Positions 29,864-37,700 of a stretch of 64,000 nt of DNA are shown here, one piece after another (position 1 is the first letter of the stretch; each line of letters starts with the position of its first letter). The stretch spans positions 1 to 64,000 of the forward strand of contig NZ_JACJQA010000004.1 of the NCBI RefSeq assembly GCF_014696355.1, given 5' to 3'. The position numbers were made by a program, and so were the translations under genes. A model generated the notes under the pieces. That model had not been told where the DNA came from and searched no databases. It was given only the letters and a program-made list of their open reading frames with translations. The stretch comes from Pseudanabaena sp. FACHB-1998. Its GTDB lineage: Bacteria; Cyanobacteriota; Cyanobacteriia; Pseudanabaenales; Pseudanabaenaceae.

Positions 29864-30253
29864 ATGACTTCAGAAAATAGTAAAAACCAGTTTGCTTTGA
29901 CGATCGCCTTTACCGATCCAGATTTGACAAATGAGGAGCGTGATGAGGAGGTGGTGCAGTTATTAGATGAGCTAAGCGATCGCTCTGATATCGAGTCCGT
30001 TGACCGCGTGCGCGATCCCAATCCTCCTGATGGCAATAAAAGTATTGGTGGTTTTTTTGTAGGAGTTTTGGCTGCGGAAGTGAGCGCAGCAAATGCTAAG
30101 AAAGTTTTAGGATTTTTGGGCGATCGCCTTGGCAATAAACCGATCTCCTTAAAGGCGGAGAAAAACGGCAAAAAGCTAGAAGTGACAGCTAATAGCCGAG
30201 AAGAGTTAGAGTTTTTGATTCAGAAAGCCAATGAATTTTTTGAGACTGCATAA
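29864..30253 (+). CDS. EACC1-like small protein of a caspase conflict system
   Basis: The 129-residue protein (143 if translated from the ATG at 29822) begins a strand FALTIAFTDPDLTNEERDEE, continues with a helix and LDELSDRSDIESVDRV, then a glycine-rich hydrophobic turn (SIGGFFVGVLAAEV), and ends KKLEVTANSREELEFLIQKA. This order matches effector-associated constant component 1 (EACC1), a small alpha/beta protein linked to caspase-type and other effectors in bacterial conflict systems. The ATG at 29864 is preferred because the ATG at 29822 has an AAGG directly abutting it with no spacing. The stop overlaps the caspase start by one base (TAATG), so the two are translationally coupled. Confidence 0.75.
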   Translation: MTSENSKNQFALTIAFTDPDLTNEERDEEVVQLLDELSDRSDIESVDRVRDPNPPDGNKSIGGFFVGVLAAEVSAANAKKVLGFLGDRLGNKPISLKAEKNGKKLEVTANSREELEFLIQKANEFFETA

Positions 30254-32469
30254 TGGGACGTTACGCATTACTGGTTGGGGTTAGTAATTACATAACAGAT
30301 CTCAATCCTTTGCCCAGTGCGGTGAAGGATGTAGCTGCATTGAAGGAAATTTTAATCGATCCTACGATTGGTGGTTTTGCCGCCAGCGATGTAGAGGTGT
30401 TGACTGATGTTGACGAAACTGCGATCCGCAGAGGGATATCTCGACTTTTTGCTAATCGTAAAAATGATGACTTGGTGCTGTTGTATTTTTCTGGACATGG
30501 TGTGACTGATAGCCGCAATGATTTTTATTTGTCGGGTATCTCAACAGACAAGAATGATTTGTTGTCTACGGCAGTCTCTTCTGATTTTGTGCAGAAGGCA
30601 ATGAACCAACGCGGATCTAAGCGTCAGGTGTTAATTTTGGACTGTTGCCATAGTGGGGCTTTTCCGAAGGGGATGACTGCTAAGGATATTGGCAAGGTAA
30701 ACCTATCGCCTAAGCTAGGTGGGGAAGGTCGAGCAATTTTGACGGCTTCGGATTCGACTCAATATGCTTTTGAACAAGAAGGATTTGAGTTGTCTCTCTA
30801 TACACATTTTTTGGTAGAAGGATTGCGAACAGGTGCGGCGGATCGTGATGATGATGGGGATGTGACGGTTGATGAGTTGTATGAGTATGTACGGGATAAG
30901 GTGAAGAGTGTCAACGATCTGATGTCTCCAGAGTTTTATCCTGTCAAGGAAGGACATCGGATTGTTTTAGCAAAGGCAGTGCAGGATGATCCTAAGCTGA
31001 AGTTTCGGAAGGAGGTTGAGAACGTTGTTCGTGATAGCAATGGTAAAATCTCAACTTTTGCTAAGCGGGGTTTAGGAATACATTCGCAAGATTTGGGATT
31101 ATCTCAATTAGAATCTGAGTCAATTATAAATGAAGTTATTCGTCCTTATGAGGAATATGATAAAAAGCTTACACAATACGAACAAGATTTATTGTCAGAA
31201 GTTTCTCAGGGATTCCCTTTTAGTAAATATGTGGAATCACAGTTAGAATATTACGAAAAGCGCTTAGGTTTGCGTGATGCCGATTTGCAGGAAATTAAAA
31301 GTCGGATAATCGGTAATAAGCAAGTTGAGTACGAGCAGAGGTTGCAACAAGAACAAAGACAAGCGGAAGCTGTACGTCTGAAGCGTCAGCAAGAAGATGC
31401 TGAACGGTTAAGGCTGCAACAAGTTGCTGAAGCGGAGAGGCAGAAACAAGAAAGCGATCGGCTAGAACGTTTGAGGACACAGGCTGAGGAGGAAGATCGG
31501 CTAAAACGGCTACAGGAAGAAGCGGAACGAGTCAAAAAACAGCAACAGAGTAAGCCTGCTCAACCTGAGTTTGAGTTTGAAGTTGTTAAAGTTAGATTGG
31601 TAAAAGAGAGTGGTTTCCTTGGAATTGGTGGTGGTACGAAAATTGAGTTAGATCGTAAAAATGGAAAAGCACAATATATCCGTGAAAATCTAGGTAATGG
31701 CGTAACTCTTGATCTAGTAAAGATTCCTGCGGGGAAATTTATGATGGGAATGCCAGCAGATGAGCGAAAGATTGCGCTTGAGAATGCTAAGAAATATGAT
31801 TGGAATGGGGCAGAAGCATATTTGGATCGGTCAACGCCACAGCATGAAGTAAAGGTTCCTTCTTTTTTGATGGGGAAATATACTGTAACCAATGCTCAAT
31901 GGCAAGCAGTGATGGGAACGAAGCCATCGGAAAGCTCTGATGTTAAGTTTCAAGGCGAAAACCAGCCAGTAATCAATGTTTCGTGGGATAATTGTAGGGA
32001 GTTTTGTAAAAAGCTCTCTGAAAAAATCAACAAGAATGTCAGGTTGCCTAGCGAAGCCGAATGGGAGTATGCTTGTCGCGCTGGAACCACTACCGCCTTT
32101 CATTTTGGAGAAACCATAACCACTGAACTCGTCAACTATGATGGTAACTATCCCTATGTAGATGCACCAAAGGGAGAATATCGACAGAAGACAGTTGATG
32201 TCAATTTTGATAGGTTTAGCCCGAATGCATGGGGTTTATATCAAATGCATGGCAATGTTTGGGAATGGTGCGAAGATGTATGGCATGAAAATTATAATGG
32301 TGCGCCCACCGATGGCTCTGCATGGCTAACTGGTGGCGAACAAAATAGACGCGCTCTGCGGGGTGGCTCGTGGTTCTGCGATGCGATCAATTGTCGTTCG
32401 GCGTTTCGCATCAGGAACCCTGCGGACTATAGCGACGACTTTATCGGTTTTCGGGTGGTTGTCGCCTGA
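30253..32469 (+). CDS. DGR target: caspase-coiled coil-FGE/C-type-lectin effector with a variable C-terminus
   Basis: The 738-residue protein has three parts. Residues 1-235 are a caspase-like peptidase with catalytic His82 in FSGHG and Cys132 in LDCCHSG. Residues about 240-360 hold helical repeats (LGLSQLESESIINEV; YVESQLEYYEKRLGL), then a charged coiled coil at 360-440. Residues about 478-738 are an FGE-sulfatase/C-type-lectin fold: IPAGKFMMG, PSEAEWEYACRAGT, MHGNVWEWCED and RALRGGSW. The last 39 codons lie in the variable repeat. Residues 708-710, 718, 720, 723, 726 and 728-730 differ from the template, all through adenine changes. The architecture suggests ligand recognition by the variable lectin face triggers the peptidase. 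It is coupled to the EACC1-like gene. Confidence 0.95.
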   Translation: MGRYALLVGVSNYITDLNPLPSAVKDVAALKEILIDPTIGGFAASDVEVLTDVDETAIRRGISRLFANRKNDDLVLLYFSGHGVTDSRNDFYLSGISTDKNDLLSTAVSSDFVQKAMNQRGSKRQVLILDCCHSGAFPKGMTAKDIGKVNLSPKLGGEGRAILTASDSTQYAFEQEGFELSLYTHFLVEGLRTGAADRDDDGDVTVDELYEYVRDKVKSVNDLMSPEFYPVKEGHRIVLAKAVQDDPKLKFRKEVENVVRDSNGKISTFAKRGLGIHSQDLGLSQLESESIINEVIRPYEEYDKKLTQYEQDLLSEVSQGFPFSKYVESQLEYYEKRLGLRDADLQEIKSRIIGNKQVEYEQRLQQEQRQAEAVRLKRQQEDAERLRLQQVAEAERQKQESDRLERLRTQAEEEDRLKRLQEEAERVKKQQQSKPAQPEFEFEVVKVRLVKESGFLGIGGGTKIELDRKNGKAQYIRENLGNGVTLDLVKIPAGKFMMGMPADERKIALENAKKYDWNGAEAYLDRSTPQHEVKVPSFLMGKYTVTNAQWQAVMGTKPSESSDVKFQGENQPVINVSWDNCREFCKKLSEKINKNVRLPSEAEWEYACRAGTTTAFHFGETITTELVNYDGNYPYVDAPKGEYRQKTVDVNFDRFSPNAWGLYQMHGNVWEWCEDVWHENYNGAPTDGSAWLTGGEQNRRALRGGSWFCDAINCRSAFRIRNPADYSDDFIGFRVVVA

Positions 32470-32500
32470 GTTCCGTTCTTTTCTTTCTCGCGCTCGTGAG
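32351..32500 (+). repeat. DGR variable repeat (VR)
   Basis: This 150-base segment aligns without gaps to the template repeat at 34230-34379. Differences fall only between 32374 and 32441: 15 substitutions, each opposite an A in the template (to T, G or C). Before them lie 23 identical bases (coding RALRGGSW), after them 59 identical bases that serve as the initiation-of-homology side. The VR covers codons 700-738 of the effector, its stop codon and 31 bases beyond. Twelve template codons are AAY, which cannot become stop codons by A changes; ten of them now encode another residue. Confidence 0.98.
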
Positions 32501-32551
32501 GGCTTCTTCTTTGCTCTTTAGCCCTTTTGCGCTTTATATTTTGCACTAACC

Positions 32552-32574
32552 AAGTGCCTTTGGCACTTTTTTTT
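32552..32574 (+). terminator. Intrinsic terminator between the DGR target gene and avd
   Basis: A 7-base stem AAGTGCC/GGCACTT with a TTT loop runs straight into a T8 tract. It lies 82 bases after the effector stop and 28 bases before avd, so avd, RT and TR are partly uncoupled from the target transcript. Confidence 0.85.
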
Positions 32575-32602
32575 ATTTCTTAATATTAATAATGAAAATT
32601 AA

Positions 32603-32950
32603 ATGAACGAACTGCCAGTAATTCAAAAAACCTACGATCTCATTAAATGGACAGTGCCAATTCTTAATAAGTTATCTCGCGATCATAAATACTTGTTAGG
32701 CAACAGAATTATTACTTCACTTTACGATCTACTTGATAAATTAATCATAGCACGCTATCACAAAAATAAACTTCCTATCTTAGAAGAACTTAACTCCAAT
32801 ATTGATATATTACGCTATCAAATTCGCCTATTACATGACTTTGAATTATTACTAAATAATCGTTACGAATATTTCAATAAAGAATTACAAGAAATCGGTT
32901 CCGAAATTGGTGGATGGACAAAATCCTGTAGGGGCAAAGCATTACCGTAG
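32603..32950 (+). CDS. avd: DGR accessory protein Avd
   Basis: The 115-residue basic protein has the four-helix Avd layout: VIQKTYDLIKWTVPILNKL at the start, a central GNRIITSLYDLLDKLI, ILRYQIRLLHDFELL, and a C-terminal IGSEIGGWTKS. Avd forms a barrel-shaped pentamer that binds the reverse transcriptase and template RNA and is needed for mutagenic cDNA synthesis. The last six residues (CRGKALP region) are encoded by the left arm of a MITE-like repeat that starts at 32928, so the tail has probably been replaced by insertion; the conserved GGW is intact. Avd sits between the target gene and the RT gene as in many DGRs. Confidence 0.93.
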   Translation: MNELPVIQKTYDLIKWTVPILNKLSRDHKYLLGNRIITSLYDLLDKLIIARYHKNKLPILEELNSNIDILRYQIRLLHDFELLLNNRYEYFNKELQEIGSEIGGWTKSCRGKALP

Positions 32951-33111
32951 AGATTTACAAATTTTGCAATTATTTAAATTCGGTAATGCTTTGCCCAAAA
33001 CCTCACAACATAGGGACAATTTATCTTTAAATAGCGAAAAGGGTTTAGCATTTGCAAATTTAGATAGTGGTGAAGAGTTTAGAGATAGTCCCGCAAATGC
33101 TAAACCCCTAC
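32928..33111. mobile_element. MITE-like element between avd and the RT gene
   Basis: The 184-base segment is bounded by GTAGGGG and CCCCTAC. Inside are two perfect inverted repeats: GGGCAAAGCATTACCG (32932-32947 with 32981-32996, 16 bp) and GGGTTTAGCATTTGC (33041-33055 with 33093-33107, 15 bp). No transposase is encoded. It covers the 3' end of avd. Repeats starting GTAGGGG with AGCATT inside are widespread in filamentous cyanobacteria; that is recalled, not searched. Confidence 0.65.
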
Positions 33112-33139
33112 GATTATTTGTATATAAATCAATAAAAAT

Positions 33140-34207
33140 ATGAAACGGGCTGGTAATCTTTGGGGACAAATAATTACTTTTGAAAATATTTTATTGGCAA
33201 CTAAAAACGCTCAAAAAGGTAAACGCTTTCGACCTAATGTTTTAGAGTTTAATTTTAATCTGGAAAACGAAATAATTACACTACAAAAAGAGCTGGTTTC
33301 CCAAACATATCAACCATCAGAATACACAGTATTTAAAATCATCGACCCCCAACCTCGCCAAATCTCCGCAGCACCCTATCGCGACAGAGTAGTTCATCAC
33401 GCCCTTTGCAACATCATCGCTCCCATCTTTGAGCGTTCCTACATCTACGACTCCTACGCCAATCGCATCGGATTTGGCACACACAAAGCCCTCAAAAGAT
33501 TTACCGAATTTACCCGTTCTAGTCGCTATATTTTGCAATGCGATATCAGCAAATATTTCCCCACGATTGACCATGAAATTCTCAAAAAAATTATCCGTAA
33601 AAAAATTAAATGCCCAAATACACTTTGGCTAATCGACACAATTATTGATCGCAGTAATTTACAAGAACCATTTGAGCATTACTTTCCTGATGACGATCCG
33701 CTTTTACCCCTCACCAGACGCAAAGGCTTGCCCCTCGGCAATTTAACCAGTCAATTTTTTGCCAATATTTACCTCAATGAATTCGATCGCTTTATCAAAG
33801 AAACCCTAAAGATCAAAAAATATTTACGCTATGTTGATGATTTCGCATTGTTTAGTGATGACAAAGATACTCTAGAAAATGCTCGTCAAGAAATTCAAAA
33901 ATTTTTAACAGATTTACGCCTAGTCCTTCATCCTAAAAAAACGCAACTATTCGCCACCAAACTCAGCACTAATTTTGTCGGATTTCGCATTCTTCCATCA
34001 GAAATTCGAGTTCTTTCAAAAAACATCCGTCGTGGCAGAAAGAGAATTCGCTGCATCTGCAAAAATGTGAGTAAAGGGAAGTATGATCTTAATTATCTTC
34101 TCAACTCCTTACAAGCTTGGAGGGGACATCTGCAACATGGCAATACATGGCACTTGCAGCAACAGTTATTTGGTGATCTTGATTTAGCGATTAGCGCGAT
34201 CAAGTAG
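33140..34207 (+). CDS. DGR-type reverse transcriptase
   Basis: The 355-residue RT shows all DGR hallmarks. RT motif 3 has [13 protein letters not shown] near 133-145. Motif 4 reads [14 protein letters not shown] at about 196-209; the SQ after the conserved glycine marks DGR enzymes, whereas group II intron RTs have SP. The catalytic YVDD is at 231-234, and the thumb contains FVGFRILP. There is no maturase or endonuclease domain. With Avd it reverse-transcribes the template RNA and misincorporates at adenines. The TR starts 22 bases after its stop codon. A weak leader is seen upstream, after the MITE-like element. Confidence 0.97.
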   Translation: MKRAGNLWGQIITFENILLATKNAQKGKRFRPNVLEFNFNLENEIITLQKELVSQTYQPSEYTVFKIIDPQPRQISAAPYRDRVVHHALCNIIAPIFERSYIYDSYANRIGFGTHKALKRFTEFTRSSRYILQCDISKYFPTIDHEILKKIIRKKIKCPNTLWLIDTIIDRSNLQEPFEHYFPDDDPLLPLTRRKGLPLGNLTSQFFANIYLNEFDRFIKETLKIKKYLRYVDDFALFSDDKDTLENARQEIQKFLTDLRLVLHPKKTQLFATKLSTNFVGFRILPSEIRVLSKNIRRGRKRIRCICKNVSKGKYDLNYLLNSLQAWRGHLQHGNTWHLQQQLFGDLDLAISAIK

Positions 34208-34229
34208 CCAGAGAAGGTATAGATCGACA

Positions 34230-34379
34230 GCGCTCTGCGGGGTGGCTCGTGGAACAACAATGCGATCAATTGTCGTTCGGCGAATCGCAACAGGAACAAT
34301 GCGGACAATAGCAACAACAATATCGGTTTTCGGGTGGTTGTCGCCTGAGTTCCGTTCTTTTCTTTCTCGCGCTCGTGAG
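34230..34379 (+). repeat. DGR template repeat (TR)
   Basis: This 150-base non-coding copy of the VR is adenine-rich in its core, with AAC and AAT triplets in frame with the VR (twelve AAY codons from 34253 to 34321). It is the template for mutagenic reverse transcription and is preserved because cDNA replaces the VR, not the TR. It lies just downstream of the RT gene in the same orientation. Both TR and VR end in the same small hairpin, CTCGC-GCTC-GTGAG (34366-34379). Confidence 0.98.
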
Positions 34380-34645
34380 TACTGCCCAAGGTCAGAATTG
34401 ATTTATGGGAATGAATCGAGTGTACGTTATGGGAGTCCAGATCTGTGCCTGTGGTGCGACAGCATCCAAATATAAAACTGAGTCAGTTATTTTAGTAGGG
34501 AAACCGAAAGGTTAACTGACTTAACTTGCTCGAACAACATCTACCCTAAAAACAGTAATTCGTTAGCATTGCGTCAGTCCTAAAATTCTTAAATGGTTTC
34601 TTAGATCTGTGTTGAAACCGCAATTTTTGCTAAGATTAATAATTG
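34380..34645 (+). other. Unexplained region after the TR with a hairpin
   Basis: No gene is supported here. At 34481-34521 the arms AGTCAGTTA and TAACTGACT (9 bp) enclose an inner ACC-GAAA-GGT tetraloop stem, a shape typical of structured RNA. It could be the 3' flank of the TR transcript, which in the Bordetella phage DGR is needed for priming; that link is inferred. Confidence 0.35.
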
Positions 34646-34699
34646 GCAACAACCTATAAGAAAAATTTTTGACTTAAAATTTTTCTTATAGGTTGTTGC
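34646..34699. repeat. 24-bp perfect inverted repeat upstream of the SNF2 gene
   Basis: The arms GCAACAACCTATAAGAAAAA... (34646-34669) and its exact complement (34676-34699) are separated by TGACTT. It ends 60 bases before the SNF2 start and could end the DGR transcript or act as an operator. Confidence 0.7.
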
Positions 34700-34759
34700 T
34701 AATGAGTTAACGCCGATCGCAAACTCTTCTGATCATCTAGTCATAATACAAATCTTGAT

Positions 34760-37700
34760 ATGCCTGACTCTCTCGCTGATGCTGCCAAAATCCAAGAAAA
34801 ACTGGCAATTCAATATTATAAATTGCCAGCACTAGAGCGCCAGATGATCCAAGTATTAGCGATCGCCTATGAGCCAACTAATCGCAGCGTTTTTTTTGAT
34901 TGCCTATTGCAGTATGGACTCAAGGATAAGGATGATCGGCATTTTACGGTAGGGGGATTAAAAGTCTATGTCGATCGCTTTTTAAAAATTGGGCTACTGA
35001 TACAGGAGCGATCGCAGGGTTTGCAATGCAATCCCTATTTGATCGATATTGCGATAAGAGATGCCGTGAAGGCGGGTAACTTCGAGAAAATTGTCAAAGC
35101 GATCGAAGCCCAACTTCCTGTGCCTAGCTACGGCAAGCTAGAATCCCGCAGTTTTAGAAGTGAATCCCAATTTGTGCGCGAGGTGAGAATTGGCATCTAT
35201 CGCCAAGATCTTACATTTGTCACAAAGCAATTTGAAGATTTTTATCGCTATGGTTATCCTCAGCAACGGATCACACTAGAAACCGTTTTACATCAAATCT
35301 GTACCAATCCCTTTGATGTTAATTGGTTTAAAAAATTAAAATCAGAGTTCTATGAGATGGCTCTCAGCACGATTTTAAATAGCAGTGTTATAAAGTTAAA
35401 GCCCAATCATGAGGCTTTTACGTTGCTCCAAAATGCCTTTCAGGAGCAGTTTCTCAATCCCACTTCAAAGAATTCCTCAGAGGATGCAGAACTTTCAAGC
35501 GATCGCTGCACCGATATGTTGCTTTTGATCTTGATCGAACAAAGCTTGTTAAGAGCAGATTTAGAAACGGCTCAGGCTGCCTATGATCACCTTGGGGAAG
35601 ATTATAAAGTGGCGGGGGATTCTTTCATTGCTTGGCTGAACTTTATTAAGGGAAATCGGGAATTAGCGATCGCCCAGTTCCGCCAATCCCTCAAGATGAT
35701 CAAAAAGGCAACGGGCAAGCGACAGATTTACTTCAGTGGCGAGGCTGGGTTATTTTTTATACTTGCCCTCATTCAAGAGGGAACTGCTGAGAGTATGCGC
35801 GAAGCGGAAAGCTATGCAGCTCTCATGACTAAGCAGACTAACCACTGGCTGCAAGTGACCTATAGCCGTTTTCAGAAGTTACTCAAGTTTCAACTGGGTG
35901 ATATTCCTCAAAAGGAACTGCTTAGTGCTGAGTATATTCATGATCACACCAATAGTCATACCCTAGAAGCTTTTTTTAGTGCGCTCTGTCTCTACTGGAT
36001 TAATCCCGAAAAAGCAAGAATTGAACTATCGCGGATTCTCGAACCTTTACTCAAGCAGTCCGTAGCCGCAGGTTATCACTGGTTATCAATGGAAGCTGCC
36101 GAATTACTAGGGCAAATCTCTCCTAATTCCATTCATCAAAAGCACGCTCAGAAATTACGTCAAGCCAATCAAATTCCGACAATCGTTAATTTAATTCGTC
36201 CACAGGAAACTTGGGAACTTAGCCTCAATGCCCTACTTAATCTCAGTAAGTCTCCACAGGAGCAAAGTAAGGCGGCAACTAACTCTCCGCAACGTTTAGT
36301 CTGGTTTATCACCTTTAATAAGGGAACCTGCACCATCCAACCAAGGGAGCAGAAGATTAATGCCAAAGGGGTGTGGAGTGCAGGACGAAATATTGCAGTC
36401 AAGCGCCTTAAGGATAGTGTCCATGAGTTTCCCTACATGACTCCGCAGGATATTATCGTTTGTTCTCATATCCAGATTTATTCCTTTCATGGCTATTATG
36501 GACAGAGCCAATATGAATTTGATGAAGATACCATCTGTGCTTTGATCGGACATCCCTTTGTGTTTTGGGAAGATTCGCCGACAACTCGCGTCGAGATTGT
36601 CAAGGGTGAGCCTGAGCTATTGGTGAAGACAGGAAGAGGCGATCGCCTAATTTTAGAATTTTCGCCCCAGCTAAAGGATGGACAGAATTTTGTCGTGGAA
36701 AAGGAAAGTCCCACTAGACTGAAGGTCACACTAGTCAATGAATCCCATCGCCGCATTACGGAAATTATTGGCAGAAAAAATCGCCTCGAGATTCCTGTAG
36801 CTGCTAAGGAGAGAGTGTTAGCGGCGATTCATGGTATTTCTTCGATTGTGACGGTACATTCCGATATTGGTGGAGTTGTGAGCAATGCCGAGGAAGTTCC
36901 ATCGGATAGCAAGCCCCATGTGCATATTTTGCCATCGGGTGATGGGCTGAAGGTGGCGGTGTTAGCTCGACCCTTTGCCAATGCGGGGGCTTACTATCGT
37001 CCGGGAACTGGTGGCGCGACCGTATTAGCCGAAATTGATGGAAAGCGCTTACAAGCAACGCGCAATTTAAAGGAAGAGAAAAAGCTCGCTAATGAGGCGA
37101 TCGCCGCTTGCCTTACCCTCGGCAACTATGAGGAAAATGATAGCGAATGGATCATTGATGATCCTGAGTTTTGCCTAGAGCTATTATTGGAACTGCAAGC
37201 ATTAGGCGATCGCATTGTCTTGGAATGGCCTGAAGGCGAAAAGATGCGAATCAGTCATCGGGCTGGGTTTGGCGATTTTAGGATGTCGATTAATCAGAGT
37301 CGCGATTGGTTTGCTGCTGAAGGTGAGTTACAGCTTGGCGATGACAAGGTGCTAGATATGCAGCGACTTCTAGAACTTCTGGATAAAACCCCTAGTCGAT
37401 TTATTCCCCTTGGCGATGGTCAGTTTTTGGCGCTTACGCAACAGTTTCGCAAGCGCCTCGATGAATTTCGCCGCCTCTCCGAAAAACATGGCAGTGGCAC
37501 TAGATTTCATCCCTTAGCCGCCTTAGCCCTTGAGGATTTTGTCGATGAAATTGGCGACCTCAAAGTTGATAAGCATTGGAAAGCCCATGTCAAAAAAATT
37601 AAGGAAATGCGAAACTTTGAGCCCCAATTTCCCACCACCTTGCAAGCGGACTTGCGTGATTATCAAATCGAAGGTTTCCAATGGTTAGCTAGATTGGCGC

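Noticed and set aside
33140-34207. RT as part of a group II intron or a retron
   Set aside because: Motif 4 ends in SQ rather than SP, no maturase or HNH domain follows, and Avd plus a TR/VR pair are present.
34230-34379. TR as a second truncated effector gene or a recombination scar
   Set aside because: All differences from the VR are at template adenines and the segment has no upstream coding frame, which fits a TR and not a decayed gene copy.
34380-34645. tRNA, tmRNA or 6S RNA after the TR
   Set aside because: No cloverleaf, CCA end or known RNA motif could be matched by eye; only a generic hairpin is reported.
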